In this document: piece by piece, positions 35,099 through 45,163 of the stretch
Numbering within the stretch: position 1 is the first letter of the stretch
Layout of the letters: each line of letters starts with the position of its first letter
NCBI RefSeq assembly: GCF_001984155.1
Contig: NZ_MTQO01000048.1
Location: forward strand, 452,919 to 516,918
Direction: 5' to 3'
Source: Actinosynnema sp. ALI-1.44
Lineage (GTDB): Bacteria; Actinomycetota; Actinomycetes; Mycobacteriales; Pseudonocardiaceae
DNA length: 64,000 bases
The notes under the pieces: generated by a model
The model's input: the letters and a program-made list of their open reading frames with translations, nothing else
What the model was told of the DNA's origin: nothing
Databases searched by the model: none
Translations under genes and position numbers: made by a program

Positions 35099-36123
35099 GT
35101 GTTGAGCGCCGCGCCCTTGCGGAGGTTGTCCCCGCACACGAAGAAGTCCAGCGTGTTCGGGAAGTCCAGCGCCTGGCGGACCCGGCCGACGTAGGTCGGG
35201 TCACCGCCGACGACGTCCGCCGGGGTCGGGAACTTCAGGTTCGCCGGGTCGTCGACCAGCACGATCGACGGCTGCGCGTCGAACACCTCGTGCGCCTCGG
35301 CGACCGTCACCGGTTTGGCGAACGTCGCGTGCACCGCGAGGGAGTGCGTGGTCACGACCGGGACGCGCACACAGGTCGCGGACACCTTCAGGTCCGGGAT
35401 ACCCATGATCTTGCGTGCCTCGTTGCGGACCTTGAGCTCCTCGCTGGCCCAGCCGTCCTGCTTGAGCGACCCGGCCCACGGCACCACGTTCAACGCCAAC
35501 GGCGCGGGGAACGGCGAGTCCGCGGCCGACAGTCCCGCGGCTTCGAGCGCTTCGGCCACGTCACCGGCACGACCGCCGACGTGTTTGCCCGCCACCGCTT
35601 CGAGCTCGGCGTAGAGCCGGTCGATCCCGCCCTGGCCCGCCCCGGAAGCCGCCTGGTAGCTCGCCACCACCAGCTCGGTGAGCTGGAACTTCCGGTGCAG
35701 CGCGCCGACCGCGGCCATCATCGACAGCGTCGTGCAGTTCGGGTTGGAGATGATCCCGCGCGGCCGCTCGCCGATCTTGTCGAGGTTCACCTCGGGCACG
35801 ACCAACGGCACGTCCGCGTCCATCCGGAAGGCACCGGAGTTGTCCACGGCGATCGCGCCGCGCTCGGCGGCGATCGGCGCCCACTGGGCGGAGATCTCGT
35901 CCGGCACGTCGAACATCGCCACGTCGACGCCGTCGAAGGCCTCGGGGGAGATCTCGACGACCGTCAGCTCCTTGCCGCGCACGGTCATCTTCTTGCCGGC
36001 CGAACGCGCCGAGGCGATCAGCCGGACCTCGCCCCACGGGAAGGTGGGGCGGTTGTTCATGATGTCGATCATCACGCCACCGACCGCGCCGGTGGCTCCG
36101 ACGAGCGCGAGAACCGGTGCCAT
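35068..36123 (-). CDS. asd: Aspartate-semialdehyde dehydrogenase
   Basis: 351 residues, normal length. N-terminal nucleotide-binding [16 protein letters not shown] and the catalytic Cys130 in SNPNCTT are clear, as is [11 protein letters not shown]. It reduces aspartyl phosphate to aspartate semialdehyde with NADPH for lysine/DAP, threonine and methionine synthesis. The ATG overlaps the lysC stop (TGATG), so the pair is one operon, as in mycobacteria (Rv3709c-Rv3708c). Confidence 0.97.
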   Translation of the reverse strand: MAPVLALVGATGAVGGVMIDIMNNRPTFPWGEVRLIASARSAGKKMTVRGKELTVVEISPEAFDGVDVAMFDVPDEISAQWAPIAAERGAIAVDNSGAFRMDADVPLVVPEVNLDKIGERPRGIISNPNCTTLSMMAAVGALHRKFQLTELVVASYQAASGAGQGGIDRLYAELEAVAGKHVGGRAGDVAEALEAAGLSAADSPFPAPLALNVVPWAGSLKQDGWASEELKVRNEARKIMGIPDLKVSATCVRVPVVTTHSLAVHATFAKPVTVAEAHEVFDAQPSIVLVDDPANLKFPTPADVVGGDPTYVGRVRQALDFPNTLDFFVCGDNLRKGAALNTYEIAEALVG

Positions 36124-36641
36124 CAGCGACCACTCCCCGCGTACACCACGGCCTCTTCGTCGCCGCCGAGCTCGAACGCCTCGTGGATCGCGCGCACCGC
36201 GGCGTCCAGCTCGGTGTCCCTGATCAGCACGGAGATCCGGATCTCGGAGGTGTTGATGATCTCGATGTTCACACCGGCCTTGGCCAGCGCCTCGCAGAAC
36301 GTCGCCGTGACGCCGGGGTGCGAGCGCATGCCCGCGCCGACCAGCGAGACCTTGCCGATGTGGTCGTCGTAGAGCACCTGCTCGAAGCCGAGCTCGGCGC
36401 GGACCTTCTCCAGCGCCGCGACCGCGGTCGGGCCGTTGGCCTTGGACAGCGTGAACGTGATGTCGGTGCGGCCGGTGTGGGTGGACGACACGTTCTGCAG
36501 GACCATGTCGATGTCCGTGCCGATGTCGGCGATCACGCGGAAGATCGCGGCCGCGACGCCGAGCTTGTCCGGCACGCCGACGACGGTGACTTTCGCCTCG
36601 GAACGGTCGTGTGCGACGCCTGTGATCATCGCTTGTTCCAC
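36123..36641 (-). CDS. lysC: Aspartate kinase beta subunit, internal in-frame start
   Basis: An in-frame GTG at 36641 ([20 protein letters not shown]) has a near-perfect ribosome site GAGGAG at 36648-36653, 6 bases away. It yields a 172-residue protein with only the ACT regulatory domains. Corynebacterium and Bacillus lysC encode such a beta subunit for an alpha2-beta2 enzyme; the same arrangement is inferred here. Confidence 0.75.
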   Translation of the reverse strand: MEQAMITGVAHDRSEAKVTVVGVPDKLGVAAAIFRVIADIGTDIDMVLQNVSSTHTGRTDITFTLSKANGPTAVAALEKVRAELGFEQVLYDDHIGKVSLVGAGMRSHPGVTATFCEALAKAGVNIEIINTSEIRISVLIRDTELDAAVRAIHEAFELGGDEEAVVYAGSGR

Positions 36642-37388
36642 GGAGAGCTCCTCGATCGACCCGGTCACCACCGTGCCGGGCTTCTGGTTGAACGACGACC
36701 GGACCCGGACCGGCACCCCGTACCGCCGGGCGTATTCGACACAGCGCAGCATCAGCACCTTGGCCCCGCTCGCGGCCATCTCCAGCATCTCCTCGTAGGT
36801 GATGCGGTCGAGGTGCCGGGCGTTGGGCACGATCCGCGGGTCGGCGGTGAACACGCCGTCCACGTCGGTGTAGATCTCGCAGACGTCGGCACCGAGCGCG
36901 GCGGCCAGCGCCACCGCCGTGGTGTCCGTACCGCCGCGGCCGAGCGTGGTGATCTCGTTGGTGCCTTGGCTCACGCCCTGGAACCCGGCCACGATCGCGA
37001 TGGCGCCGTCGTCGAGCGCCTCCTGGATCCGGCTCGGGGTGACGTCGATGATTCGTGCGTTGCCGTGCGCCGCCGTGGTGATCACGCCTGCCTGCGAGCC
37101 GGTGTACGACCGGGCCTCGAGACCGTGCGCGTGGATGGCCATGGCAAGCAGCGACATGGAGATCCGCTCACCGGACGTGAGCAGCATGTCCAGCTCGCGG
37201 GCGGGCGGCACCGGCGCGACCTGGCCAGCCAGGTCGAGCAGTTCGTCCGTGGTGTCCCCCATCGCGGAGACAGCGACCACGACGTCGTTGCCCGCCTTCT
37301 TCGTGGCGACGATCCGCTCGGCGACCCGCTTGATCCGGTCGGCGTTCTCAACGGAGGAACCGCCGTATTTCTGGACGACGAGCGCCAC
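36123..37388 (-). CDS. lysC: Aspartate kinase (alpha subunit, full length)
   Basis: 421 residues from GTG 37388. N-terminal kinase motif VQKYGGSSV, then [26 protein letters not shown] and two C-terminal ACT domains ([26 protein letters not shown]). It phosphorylates aspartate and is normally feedback-inhibited by lysine plus threonine. The ACT part is also made separately from an internal start (see the beta-subunit entry). The longer open frame upstream lacks start support. Confidence 0.97.
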   Translation of the reverse strand: MALVVQKYGGSSVENADRIKRVAERIVATKKAGNDVVVAVSAMGDTTDELLDLAGQVAPVPPARELDMLLTSGERISMSLLAMAIHAHGLEARSYTGSQAGVITTAAHGNARIIDVTPSRIQEALDDGAIAIVAGFQGVSQGTNEITTLGRGGTDTTAVALAAALGADVCEIYTDVDGVFTADPRIVPNARHLDRITYEEMLEMAASGAKVLMLRCVEYARRYGVPVRVRSSFNQKPGTVVTGSIEELSVEQAMITGVAHDRSEAKVTVVGVPDKLGVAAAIFRVIADIGTDIDMVLQNVSSTHTGRTDITFTLSKANGPTAVAALEKVRAELGFEQVLYDDHIGKVSLVGAGMRSHPGVTATFCEALAKAGVNIEIINTSEIRISVLIRDTELDAAVRAIHEAFELGGDEEAVVYAGSGR

Positions 37389-37512
37389 GCAGCTCAACCC
37401 TCTCCTCAATCGCTTCAGACCACGTCGGGGTGAGCCTACCCGCGCCTGGTATCGGGTTTCGTTCTTCGTGTGGTGCCGCCCACTCGGCGCCGCACGCTTT
37501 AGCCTGGTTGCC

Positions 37513-38724
37513 GTGTCCACGACGGAGGTGACCGAGCAGCCGGTGCTGACCGCGCCGACCGAACCGCGGCCGCGGCGCAGACCCTGGACGGTGCGCAGAG
37601 TCGCCTACATGCTCGCCCCTGCCCTGATCTACCTGGGCATCCGCGAGTTCGGGCTGCTCGTGCTGTCGTGGATGAGTTATCAGACACACTTCCCGATGGG
37701 CCAGGCGCTCACCTCGTGGGACGCGGACTGGTACCTGGGCATCGCGGCAGGCGGTTACGACAACGTGCCCGCCCGGCTCGTCGACGCCTTCAGCCAGCGC
37801 AGCCCCGAGACACCGCTCGCGTTCTTCCCCGGCTACCCGAAGCTGATCAACTACCTCGCGGCGCCGCTCGGCGGCACGCAGAGCGCGCGGCTGTTCGCGG
37901 CGTTCACGATCACCATCGTGGCCGGGGTCTTCTGCGCGTACGCCCTCGTCCGGATCGGCAGGCTGGTCCCCGGCGGCTCGACCAAGGTCGGGCTGATCCT
38001 GGTGGCGCTGTTCGCGGCGGCGCCGGTGAGCGTCGTGCTGGTCATGCCGTACTCGGAGGCGCTGTTCTGCGCGTTCGCCGCGTGGTCGCTGGTTTGGGTG
38101 CTCGAACGCAACTGGATCCTCGCCGGGCTGGCGTGCTCGTGCGCCGGACTGGTCCGTCCGACGGCGGCGGCACTGATCCTCGGGGTCGGGCTCGCCATGG
38201 TGGTCGCCGTGATCAAACGGCGCGACGGGTGGCGGCCGTGGCTCGGTGGCCTGCTGGTGCCGCTCGGTTTCTTCGGCTACCTGGGGTGGGTGGCCGTGCG
38301 CACGGGCGACCTGTTCGGGTACTTCGAACTGCAGGCACGTGGCTGGGACTCGCAGTTCGACGGGGGCCTGGCCACCGCGAGGTTCGCGCTGGACGCGTTG
38401 ACCAGGCAGTTGTCGGTGTTCGAAGGCGTCACGATCCTGGTGATCCTCGCGTCGATCGCCCTCGTGGTGATCGGGTTCCGGATGAAGGTGCCGTGGCCGC
38501 TGATGGTGTTCGCCCTCGGCGTGCTGGTGATGGACCTCGGGTCGAACGGGATGATGGCGTCGAAGGCGAGGCTGCTGATGCCCGCGTTCGTCCTGCTGAT
38601 CCCGATAGCCATCGGCCTCGCCCAACGGCGGACCGCTACGGTCGTGGCCACGCTGGCCGGGCTGGCCGTGGTCACGTCCTGGTTCGGCGCCTACTCGCTG
38701 ACGGTGTGGAGCTGGGCGATCTGA
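37513..38724 (+). CDS. PIG-V-like mannosyltransferase-type integral membrane protein
   Basis: 403 residues from GTG 37513, with about 8-10 membrane segments. The extracellular loop after the first helix has [17 protein letters not shown], the W-D-A-x-W-Y acidic motif of PIG-V/GT-C-type glycosyltransferases, and [13 protein letters not shown]. It probably transfers a sugar from a polyprenyl-phosphate donor to a cell-surface glycan or protein; the acceptor is unknown. Its stop overlaps the nitroreductase ATG (TGATG). Confidence 0.75.
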   Translation: MSTTEVTEQPVLTAPTEPRPRRRPWTVRRVAYMLAPALIYLGIREFGLLVLSWMSYQTHFPMGQALTSWDADWYLGIAAGGYDNVPARLVDAFSQRSPETPLAFFPGYPKLINYLAAPLGGTQSARLFAAFTITIVAGVFCAYALVRIGRLVPGGSTKVGLILVALFAAAPVSVVLVMPYSEALFCAFAAWSLVWVLERNWILAGLACSCAGLVRPTAAALILGVGLAMVVAVIKRRDGWRPWLGGLLVPLGFFGYLGWVAVRTGDLFGYFELQARGWDSQFDGGLATARFALDALTRQLSVFEGVTILVILASIALVVIGFRMKVPWPLMVFALGVLVMDLGSNGMMASKARLLMPAFVLLIPIAIGLAQRRTATVVATLAGLAVVTSWFGAYSLTVWSWAI

Positions 38725-39287
38725 TGCACCCGTTGATCAAGGACCGGTGGAGCCCGCGGTGGCTGGACGCGGACGCGGTGGTCACCGACGAGCAGTTGCG
38801 AGCGATGCTGGAGGCCGCGCGCTGGGCGCCGTCCTACGGCAACTCACAACCCGCGCGATATTTCGTGGGACGCCGTGGCGACTCGACGTACGAGCGCGTG
38901 TTCGACGTACTCAGCCGACGCAACCAGGAATGGGCGCAGCGATCCGCCGTGCTGATGCTGGGTATCGCGATGACGGTCAACGAGAAAGGCGGGTTGCCGC
39001 TCTCGGAGTACGGCCTGGGCCTGGCGACTGAGAACCTGGTGCTCCAGGCCGTCGCGGAAGGCCTGGTCGCCCACCAGATGGGCGGGTTCAACGCGGAAGG
39101 CGCGCGGATCCTGTTCGAACTGCCGCCGGAGGCGAGGCCGGTGGTGGTGATCGCGATCGGCAAGCTCGGCGACCGCGACTCGATCCCGGACGACCTCCGA
39201 GACCGGGAGCTCGCACCTCGCAAGCGGCTCCCGCTCTCGGAGATCGCGTTCACCGGGGAGTGGGGAAAACCCGTTTTCCCGAGCTGA
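38724..39287 (+). CDS. Nitroreductase-family FMN enzyme
   Basis: 187 residues. RWSPRWLDADAVVTDEQL near the start, AARWAPSYGNSQPARYF (FMN phosphate contact) and LGLATENLVLQAVAEGL in the second helix are typical of the nitroreductase fold. The C-terminal GKLGDRDSIPDDL is usual too. It could reduce nitro compounds or quinones, or act in a pathway such as dehydrogenation of a peptide; no biosynthetic neighbours point to that. It is coupled to the upstream membrane protein by a TGATG overlap. Confidence 0.9.
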   Translation: MHPLIKDRWSPRWLDADAVVTDEQLRAMLEAARWAPSYGNSQPARYFVGRRGDSTYERVFDVLSRRNQEWAQRSAVLMLGIAMTVNEKGGLPLSEYGLGLATENLVLQAVAEGLVAHQMGGFNAEGARILFELPPEARPVVVIAIGKLGDRDSIPDDLRDRELAPRKRLPLSEIAFTGEWGKPVFPS

Positions 39288-39293
39288 GCCGTT

Positions 39294-40082
39294 CTACAGC
39301 TGAGCGGCGATCGCCGTCTGGTAGGTGGCGATCCGGCCGTACACGCCCGGGTAACCGGCGAGCGCGCACCCGCGGCCCCACGACGTGTCACCGATCAGCT
39401 TGCCGCCCGCGATCAGCGGGCCGCCCGAGTCGCCCTGGCACGTGTCCACGCCGCCGCCTGCCAGACCCGCGCACACCATGGCCGACTGCACGAACGAGGT
39501 GCCGTACGCGCTGCGGCAGGTCGCGTCCGAGGTCAGCGGCACGGTGGCCTTGAGCAGGTAGCGGGAGGCGGACCCGCCGGAACTGGTCGTGCCCCAGCCG
39601 AGGATCGTGGCCTGGGTGCCCGCCGCGTACAGCGCGGTGTCGGCCGTCGTGGCCAGCGGCAGGTACGGACCGGCCAGGCTGGTGCCGAGGGTCAGCACCG
39701 ACACGTCGAAACCGCGGGTGGCGGAGGTGTAGCTCGGGTGGACCCAGATCTTGGTCACCCGGGCGACAGTGCCCGCCGTGCTCTGCTTGTCCTCACGACC
39801 CCACACGACGTAGGTGTTGGACGGGCTGCGGTTGACGGTGCAGTGCGCAGCCGTGACCACCTTGGTCGCGCTGACGAGCGTGCCACCGCAGAACTGCCCG
39901 CTGCCGGTGGAGCCACTCGCCAGGTAGACGGTGTACTTGTGGTCGTTGATGTTGGCCCGGGTACCGCCGACGATCATGGGTGAGACATCCGCCGATGCCA
40001 CGGACACGGACGACAGTGCCGCCGCCGCGGTCGCCAACGCGACGAGGCAGGTGCGCACCAGGCGGGGCAGGGTTACCGCCAT
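39294..40082 (-). CDS. Secreted trypsin-like (S1) serine protease
   Basis: 262 residues. A signal peptide (RLVRTCLVALATAAAALSSV ...ASA) and short propeptide precede the activation site MIVGGTRA. Triad: His in VVTAAHC, Asp in FDVSVLTL and Ser in CQGDSGGPL; six further Cys give the usual S1 disulfides. It is an exported endopeptidase, with D before the GDSGG region (CQGD) and a pocket that looks trypsin-like. The ATG at 40082 fits the signal peptide; upstream ORF extension is non-coding. Confidence 0.94.
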   Translation of the reverse strand: MAVTLPRLVRTCLVALATAAAALSSVSVASADVSPMIVGGTRANINDHKYTVYLASGSTGSGQFCGGTLVSATKVVTAAHCTVNRSPSNTYVVWGREDKQSTAGTVARVTKIWVHPSYTSATRGFDVSVLTLGTSLAGPYLPLATTADTALYAAGTQATILGWGTTSSGGSASRYLLKATVPLTSDATCRSAYGTSFVQSAMVCAGLAGGGVDTCQGDSGGPLIAGGKLIGDTSWGRGCALAGYPGVYGRIATYQTAIAAQL

Positions 40083-40214
40083 GGGTGTCTCCCTTCTCAA
40101 TGAGCCCCTCGACGAGGGGCTTGATCCATGAGTAACGGGACGACCACAGCGCGTGCAACCGCTGATCGGTTCATGACGTTGCCAAACCGCCAACCACTCA
40201 CCTGAGTGTTGGGT

Positions 40215-40267
40215 GCAACCAATGTGGCCTTCGTTGCGTTTTTCGCAACAAAGGCCACATTGGTTGC
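40215..40267. repeat. 24-base-arm palindrome with T5 loop
   Basis: GCAACCAATGTGGCCTT-C-GTTGCG (40215-40238) pairs with CGCAAC-A-AAGGCCACATTGGTTGC (40244-40267), one mismatch and a TTTTT loop. It lies 43 bases beyond the ffs 3' end and upstream of the protease gene, so it may end ffs transcription. Confidence 0.7.
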
Positions 40268-40309
40268 CAAACCTGAACCGGCCCGGCGAAGGGGGCGGTG
40301 GAAGTAAGC

Positions 40310-40395
40310 GGATCCCATGCACCCGCCAGAGCCCGCTTATCCTTGCTGCCTTCCGGCCCTGGGGAGGTTCACGGGATGGACGCCGCATGGGATCC
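40310..40395 (-). ncRNA. ffs: Signal recognition particle RNA (4.5S, ffs)
   Basis: On the minus strand the 86-base segment carries the SRP core GGGCCGGAAGGCAGCAAGG (the conserved GGAAGCAGC-type asymmetric loop), and its two ends GGATCCCATGC and GCATGGGATCC pair to close the rod. The gene next to dnaX is the usual place in actinobacteria. Confidence 0.93.
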
Positions 40396-40488
40396 ACGAT
40401 CAGTGTAGCCGACTTACACCGGGGCGGTCGGTGGGCCCGGTTGGTCCTGGCGCTGGGAATGTCGGACCCTTTGGGTAGGGTCGTCGCC

Positions 40489-42450
40489 GTGGCGCTCGCC
40501 CTTTACCGCAAGTACCGTCCGGCGACCTTCGCTGAGGTGGTCGGTCAGGAGCACGTCACCGACCCGCTGCGCATCGCGCTCTCGGCTGGTCGGGTCAACC
40601 ACGCGTATCTCTTCTCCGGCCCTCGTGGCTGCGGGAAGACCTCCAGCGCGCGGATCATGGCCAGATCGCTCAACTGCGTGCAGGGGCCGACCCCTGATCC
40701 GTGCGGTGAGTGCGAGTCGTGCGTGTCGCTGGCGCCCAACGGCCCCGGCAGCGTCGACGTGGTGGAGTTGGACGCGGCGAGCCACGGTGGTGTCGACGAC
40801 ACCCGTGAGCTGCGGGACCGGGCGTTCTTCGCGCCCGCCATCTCGCGCTACCGCATCTTCATCATCGACGAGGCCCACATGGTCACCACGCAGGGCTTCA
40901 ACGCCCTGCTGAAGATCGTGGAGGAGCCGCCGGAGCACCTCATCTTCATCTTCGCGACCACCGAGCCGGACAAGGTGCTGACCACCATCCGCTCGCGGAC
41001 GCACCACTACCCGTTCCGGCTGATCCCGCCGGGCATCATGCGCGAGCTGCTTGAGCGCAACTGCGCCGCCGAGGGCGTCGCGGTCGAGCCGTCGGTCTTC
41101 CCGTTGGTGATCCGGGCCGGTGGCGGCTCCGCGCGGGACACGCAGTCGGTGATGGACCAGTTGTTGTCCGGTGCCGGTGCCGACGGTGTCACCTACGAGC
41201 GCGCGGTGTCGTTGCTGGGTGTCACGGACATCGCGTTGATCAACGACATGGTCGACGGGCTGGCAACGGGTGACGCGGCGGCCGTGTACGGCACGATCGA
41301 GCGCCTCGTCGACGCAGGGCACGATCCGCGCAGGTTCGCGTCCGATCTGCTCGACCGGTTGCGTGATCTCGTCCTGCTGAGCGCCGTGCCGGATTCGGGC
41401 GCGCGTGGTCTGGTGAACGTGCCGGACGACGAGTTGTCGCGGATGTCCGCGCAGGCCGACCGGCTCGGCCCGGCGACGTTGTCCCGGTTCGCCGAAATCG
41501 TCCACACCGGACTCATCGAGATGCGCGGCGCGACGTCGCCGCGGCTGGTGATGGAGCTGCTGTGCGCGCGGATGCTGCTGCCCGCGGCGGTGCCGAGCGA
41601 TCCGGCGCTCGATTCCGCTGTGCTGCAACGTCTTGAGCAGTTGGAGAAGCGCGCGTCGGTGGCGCCGATCGCCGCTGCCGCCGTTCCCGCGCTCGCCCAG
41701 CAGGCCGCGCCCGCGCCGACGCAGGCGCCCACGCCCGCCGCGGCTCCTGTGCAGCAACCACAACGGCAGCCGGAACCGGTGCCGGTGGCCGCGGCCCCTG
41801 TACACCAGGCGCCTCCGCCCGCCGCCGCCCCGGCAGCACCTGCCGAGCCAGGTGTGATGGACGCCGCGGCGCTGCGCCGGATCTGGCCGGAACTGCTCGC
41901 GGAAGTGCGTCGCCAGCCCGGGGGCCGCAGCACCGAGGCCATGCTCACCAACGCGACTGTGCAGAGCATCGAAGGCGACATGGTCGTGATCGCGCACGCC
42001 GCCGCACCGCTGGCCAGGCGCTTGGGCGAGGCTCGCAACGTCGACCTGATCAGTACGGCGTTGAACAACGTGATCGGCGGCAAGTGGCGGATCACGTGCG
42101 TGCACGGGAGTGCCTCGGCCGCGCCGCAGGCGGCCCAGGCCCCGCCGCAGCCGCGCCCACAGCCGACGCGCCCGAGCCAGGCGGCTGCCCCTCCACCGCC
42201 GCAGCGCCAGGCCCCGCGTCCGGCCACGGACCACGACGACATCCCGCCGCCGGAGCCGCCCGAGCCCGACGACCCCCTCCCGCCACCTGCTCCGCCACCA
42301 CCGCCGCCCAAGACCGAGGCGGAGGAAGAGGAGGAGATGCTCGTCGAGGCGTCACAGAAGCCGGGCGAGGGCGAGCGGATCGTGGCACGCGACCCGGAGG
42401 AAGTGGCGATCGAGCTGCTGACCCAGGAACTCGGCGCGAAGAAGATCTGA
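40489..42450 (+). CDS. dnaX: DNA polymerase III gamma/tau subunit
   Basis: 653 residues from GTG 40489. Clamp-loader AAA+ motifs: YLFSGPRGCGKTS (Walker A), zinc site CVQGPTPDPCGECESC, IIDEAH (Walker B) and IRSRTHHY. The C-terminal third is Pro/Ala-rich with a tau-like domain at about 455-540 (RRIWPELLAEVRRQ). It loads the sliding clamp at the fork. The longer upstream frame overlaps ffs and lacks coding bias. Confidence 0.96.
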   Translation: MALALYRKYRPATFAEVVGQEHVTDPLRIALSAGRVNHAYLFSGPRGCGKTSSARIMARSLNCVQGPTPDPCGECESCVSLAPNGPGSVDVVELDAASHGGVDDTRELRDRAFFAPAISRYRIFIIDEAHMVTTQGFNALLKIVEEPPEHLIFIFATTEPDKVLTTIRSRTHHYPFRLIPPGIMRELLERNCAAEGVAVEPSVFPLVIRAGGGSARDTQSVMDQLLSGAGADGVTYERAVSLLGVTDIALINDMVDGLATGDAAAVYGTIERLVDAGHDPRRFASDLLDRLRDLVLLSAVPDSGARGLVNVPDDELSRMSAQADRLGPATLSRFAEIVHTGLIEMRGATSPRLVMELLCARMLLPAAVPSDPALDSAVLQRLEQLEKRASVAPIAAAAVPALAQQAAPAPTQAPTPAAAPVQQPQRQPEPVPVAAAPVHQAPPPAAAPAAPAEPGVMDAAALRRIWPELLAEVRRQPGGRSTEAMLTNATVQSIEGDMVVIAHAAAPLARRLGEARNVDLISTALNNVIGGKWRITCVHGSASAAPQAAQAPPQPRPQPTRPSQAAAPPPPQRQAPRPATDHDDIPPPEPPEPDDPLPPPAPPPPPPKTEAEEEEEMLVEASQKPGEGERIVARDPEEVAIELLTQELGAKKI

Positions 42451-42473
42451 CCGTCGGTGGATCCGGCCGGGGA

Positions 42474-43343
42474 TCAGCCGAGGTAGGTCACGATCGACGC
42501 CGCGATGGCGTCGGCGTAGCGCTGGCGCCCCTGGGGGCTGGACAGCACGGCCGCTTCGTCCGCGTTGCGCATGTTGCCGCACTCGACCAGTGCCGCCGGG
42601 CGTTCCGAGAGGTTCAGTCCACCCAGGTCGGCGCGGGGTGACATGCCGTTCGTCCCGATGTACGTCGACGTCGCGAAACCCGCTGCGCGCAAGCCATCCC
42701 GCAGTGCCGTGGCGAGCTTCTTCGCCGGTTCGCCCTGCGCGGCGTTCAGCGGCGGCGCCGAGTAGGCGATGTGAAAACCGTGTGCGCCAGGGGAAGTGGA
42801 GCCGTCGGCGTGAATGGACACGACGGCGGCCGCGCCCGACTGGTTGCCGATCGCCGCGCGCCTGTCCACGCACGGGCCGACACCGGTGTCGTCGTCACGG
42901 GTCATCACGACCTTGATTCCCTTGGCGGTCAGCAACTCCCGCACGCGAACGGAAACGTCCCACGTGAACGCGTGCTCGGTGTACCCGGCGTTGGTCGATG
43001 TCCCGGTGGTGTTGCACGCCTTGGTTTGCCCACGCCCGGCTGGCACCTTCTTGTTGATCTCGGCGGGATTCGACGAGTTCCCACCGTTGTGCCCGGGGTC
43101 GAGGACGACGACCTTGCCCGCCACCGGCGGGGCGGCCGACGTGGTCGGCGGCGTCGACGCAGCCGGAGGTGACGCGGGGGCCTGACTCGACGAGGTCGCC
43201 GACGGAGTCGACGCGGCCGTCTCGACCGGCGTCGGCGCGGGGGGCACCGCGATGGGCGTGCCTGGTTCGGTCGTGCCGCACGCGGCGAGGAAGGCCACTG
43301 CGGCGGCGAGCGCGAAACAGGCGCGGCGGGGCGAGGACGTCAC
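42474..43343 (-). CDS. N-acetylmuramoyl-L-alanine amidase, lipoprotein
   Basis: 289 residues, GTG start. A lipoprotein signal ends in LAAC (C22), followed by a Pro/Ser/Thr-rich linker of about 55 residues. The amidase_3 domain has [22 protein letters not shown] and VECGNM, the zinc ligands and catalytic Glu. It cleaves the lactyl-amide bond of peptidoglycan at the outer face of the membrane. Rv3717 is the mycobacterial neighbour of ybaB-recR of this kind, though that protein is secreted rather than lipid-anchored. Confidence 0.92.
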   Translation of the reverse strand: MTSSPRRACFALAAAVAFLAACGTTEPGTPIAVPPAPTPVETAASTPSATSSSQAPASPPAASTPPTTSAAPPVAGKVVVLDPGHNGGNSSNPAEINKKVPAGRGQTKACNTTGTSTNAGYTEHAFTWDVSVRVRELLTAKGIKVVMTRDDDTGVGPCVDRRAAIGNQSGAAAVVSIHADGSTSPGAHGFHIAYSAPPLNAAQGEPAKKLATALRDGLRAAGFATSTYIGTNGMSPRADLGGLNLSERPAALVECGNMRNADEAAVLSSPQGRQRYADAIAASIVTYLG

Positions 43344-43398
43344 ACCGAGAGACTAGTCTTGACAACACAAACCAGGACGCGAACTCGAGGGAGCGGCG

Positions 43399-43740
43399 GT
43401 GCAACCCGGACCCGGCGGAATGCCGAACATTCAGGACATCCTGCAGCAGGCGCAGGCCATGCAGGAGAAGCTCGCGTCCGCGCAGCAGGAGCTCGAGGAC
43501 GTCGAGGTGACGGGCACGGCAGGCGGCGGGCTGGTGACCGCGACGGTCTCCGGCGCGGGCGAGCTGACCGCGCTGGCCATCGACCCGAAGGCGGTCGACC
43601 CCGACGACGTGGAAACCCTGTCCGACCTGGTCGTCGCGGCGGTCAGGGACGCCAACCGCAACGCGCAGAAACTGGCCGAGGAGAAGATGGGTGGCCTCGC
43701 CGGTGGGTTCGGCGGCGCGCTCGGACTGCCTGGTCTCTGA
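43399..43740 (+). CDS. YbaB/EbfC nucleoid-associated protein
   Basis: 113 residues from GTG 43399. [21 protein letters not shown] is the N-terminal coiled helix and [20 protein letters not shown] the central sheet of the family. These dimers bind DNA without strong specificity. The stop overlaps the recR ATG (TGATG), the common bacterial pairing. Confidence 0.93.
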   Translation: MQPGPGGMPNIQDILQQAQAMQEKLASAQQELEDVEVTGTAGGGLVTATVSGAGELTALAIDPKAVDPDDVETLSDLVVAAVRDANRNAQKLAEEKMGGLAGGFGGALGLPGL

Positions 43741-44336
43741 TGTACGAAGGCCCGGTACAGGACCTGATCGACGAACTCGGCCGGCTGCCGGGCGTCGGTC
43801 CGAAGAGCGCGCAGCGGATCGCCTTCCACCTGCTGGCCGCGGAGCCCGCCGACATCGCCCGGCTGCAGGACGCGCTGCAGAAGGTCAAGGAGGGGGTGCA
43901 GTTCTGCGACATCTGCGGCAACGTCAGCGAGCAGGCGACGTGCCGCATCTGCCGGGACGCCAGGCGCGACGCGCAGAAGGTGTGCGTGGTCGAGGAGCCC
44001 AAGGACGTGCTGGCGATCGAGCGGACCCGTGAGTTCAAGGGCCGCTACCACGTGCTCGGCGGCGCGCTGGACCCGTTGTCCGGCATCGGTCCGGACCAAC
44101 TGCGGATCCGCCAGTTGCTCGGCCGGATCGGTGAGCACGACGTGACCGAGGTGATCCTGGCGACCGACCCGAACACGGAGGGTGAGGCCACCGCGACGTA
44201 CCTGATCCGGTTGCTGCGCGACTTCCCCGGGCTGGCCGTGACCAGGCTGGCGTCCGGCCTGCCGATGGGTGGCGACCTCGAGTTCGCCGACGAGCTGACG
44301 TTGACCCGCGCGCTGTCGGGACGTCGTGCCGTCTGA
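43740..44336 (+). CDS. recR: Recombination mediator protein RecR
   Basis: 198 residues. N-terminal helix-hairpin-helix [17 protein letters not shown], zinc finger [16 protein letters not shown], Toprim domain starting [14 protein letters not shown] and the C-terminal [27 protein letters not shown]. It works with RecO/RecF to load RecA at gaps. Coupled to ybaB by TGATG; the following kinase starts inside its end. Confidence 0.97.
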   Translation: MYEGPVQDLIDELGRLPGVGPKSAQRIAFHLLAAEPADIARLQDALQKVKEGVQFCDICGNVSEQATCRICRDARRDAQKVCVVEEPKDVLAIERTREFKGRYHVLGGALDPLSGIGPDQLRIRQLLGRIGEHDVTEVILATDPNTEGEATATYLIRLLRDFPGLAVTRLASGLPMGGDLEFADELTLTRALSGRRAV

Positions 44337-44904
44337 CGACATCCCCGATGTCGTCCCCGATGTCGTCGAAGCTGTTCTGGCGGCGCCGCCGCGACTCGGC
44401 GGCGTCCGCCTGCTGGCCGTCGACGGCCCGTCCGGGTCGGGCAAGTCCACGCTGGCCCGCCGGGTCGTCGAGCGGTTGCGCGGTGAATCCCGCACGACGA
44501 CCCTGATATCCACCGACGAGTTCGCGACTTGGGACAACCCGGTCGCCTGGTGGTCACGCCTCGAAGAAGGCGTTTTGCAGCCATTGGCGCATGGCCGCGC
44601 GGGTCGTTATCAACGCACCGAGTGGGTGCACGACATACCAACATCCGGTGAACTCATCACCGTCGAAGTTCCGGAAGTCCTCGTTCTCGAAGGTGTGTCC
44701 GCTGGGCGCACGGCTGTTCACGCCCGGCTTTCAACCCTCGTTTGGGTTGAATTCGCCGACGCGGCCGCTCGACTTGAACGCTCTGTTACACGCGATGGTG
44801 AGAGATACCGCACACACCTGTTGCGTTGGCAGCGGTTCGAGACGGGGTGGTTCGAAGTCGACAATCCGGCGGCTCGCGCGGGCCCAAAATTTCACCCTAG
44901 GTAA
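44326..44904 (+). CDS. Uridine-kinase-like P-loop kinase
   Basis: 192 residues; GTG 44326 overlaps recR by 11 bases. Walker [18 protein letters not shown], a possible substrate acid in [26 protein letters not shown] and a C-terminal [18 protein letters not shown]. This is the short uridine/phosphoribulokinase-like group found in many actinobacteria. Substrate is not proven. GC falls toward the 3' end. Confidence 0.8.
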   Translation: MPSDDIPDVVPDVVEAVLAAPPRLGGVRLLAVDGPSGSGKSTLARRVVERLRGESRTTTLISTDEFATWDNPVAWWSRLEEGVLQPLAHGRAGRYQRTEWVHDIPTSGELITVEVPEVLVLEGVSAGRTAVHARLSTLVWVEFADAAARLERSVTRDGERYRTHLLRWQRFETGWFEVDNPAARAGPKFHPR

Positions 44905-44966
44905 TCGTGCGCATGTAGATGCGTGTTTTTTGGGAAACGACGTGGCCCGATTGTGACCTCCGGTGG

Positions 44967-44995
44967 TTCGGACAGCACCGTTGACCGACTAGATT
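44967..44995 (+). promoter_or_regulatory. Possible promoter for the peptide-transporter operon
   Basis: TTCGGA (44967-44972), 17-base spacer, TAGATT (44990-44995). It would start a message near 45002, about 50 bases before the leader ORF. Confidence 0.4.
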
Positions 44996-45052
44996 CGGCG
45001 ACCACACAGTGAGACCCGGACAACATCCGGACGGTTTCCTAGGGAGTGCGTG

Positions 45053-45163
45053 ATGGCTTACCCGCGATCCGCGCGTCCGATGCAGCGTGCTGCTTCTGAC
45101 GCGTCGCGGCGACCGCTGAGTGTCACCGGCGTTGACCGTTCGACCCGCACTCCGATCTCGTGA
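45053..45163 (+). CDS. 36-residue leader ORF coupled to the permease gene
   Basis: MAYPRSARPMQRAASDASRR, then PLSVTGVDRSTRTPIS and TGA. AGGGA lies 7 bases before the ATG. The stop TGA overlaps the permease GTG (GTGA), and the permease has no ribosome site of its own, so translation of this short frame probably delivers ribosomes to the permease. It is arginine- and serine-rich with no membrane segment. Whether the peptide itself acts is unknown. Confidence 0.6.
   Translation: MAYPRSARPMQRAASDASRRPLSVTGVDRSTRTPIS

Noticed and set aside
40414..42234. 606-codon minus-strand frame opposite dnaX
   Set aside because: Shadow of dnaX, with His/Arg-rich composition and no motif.
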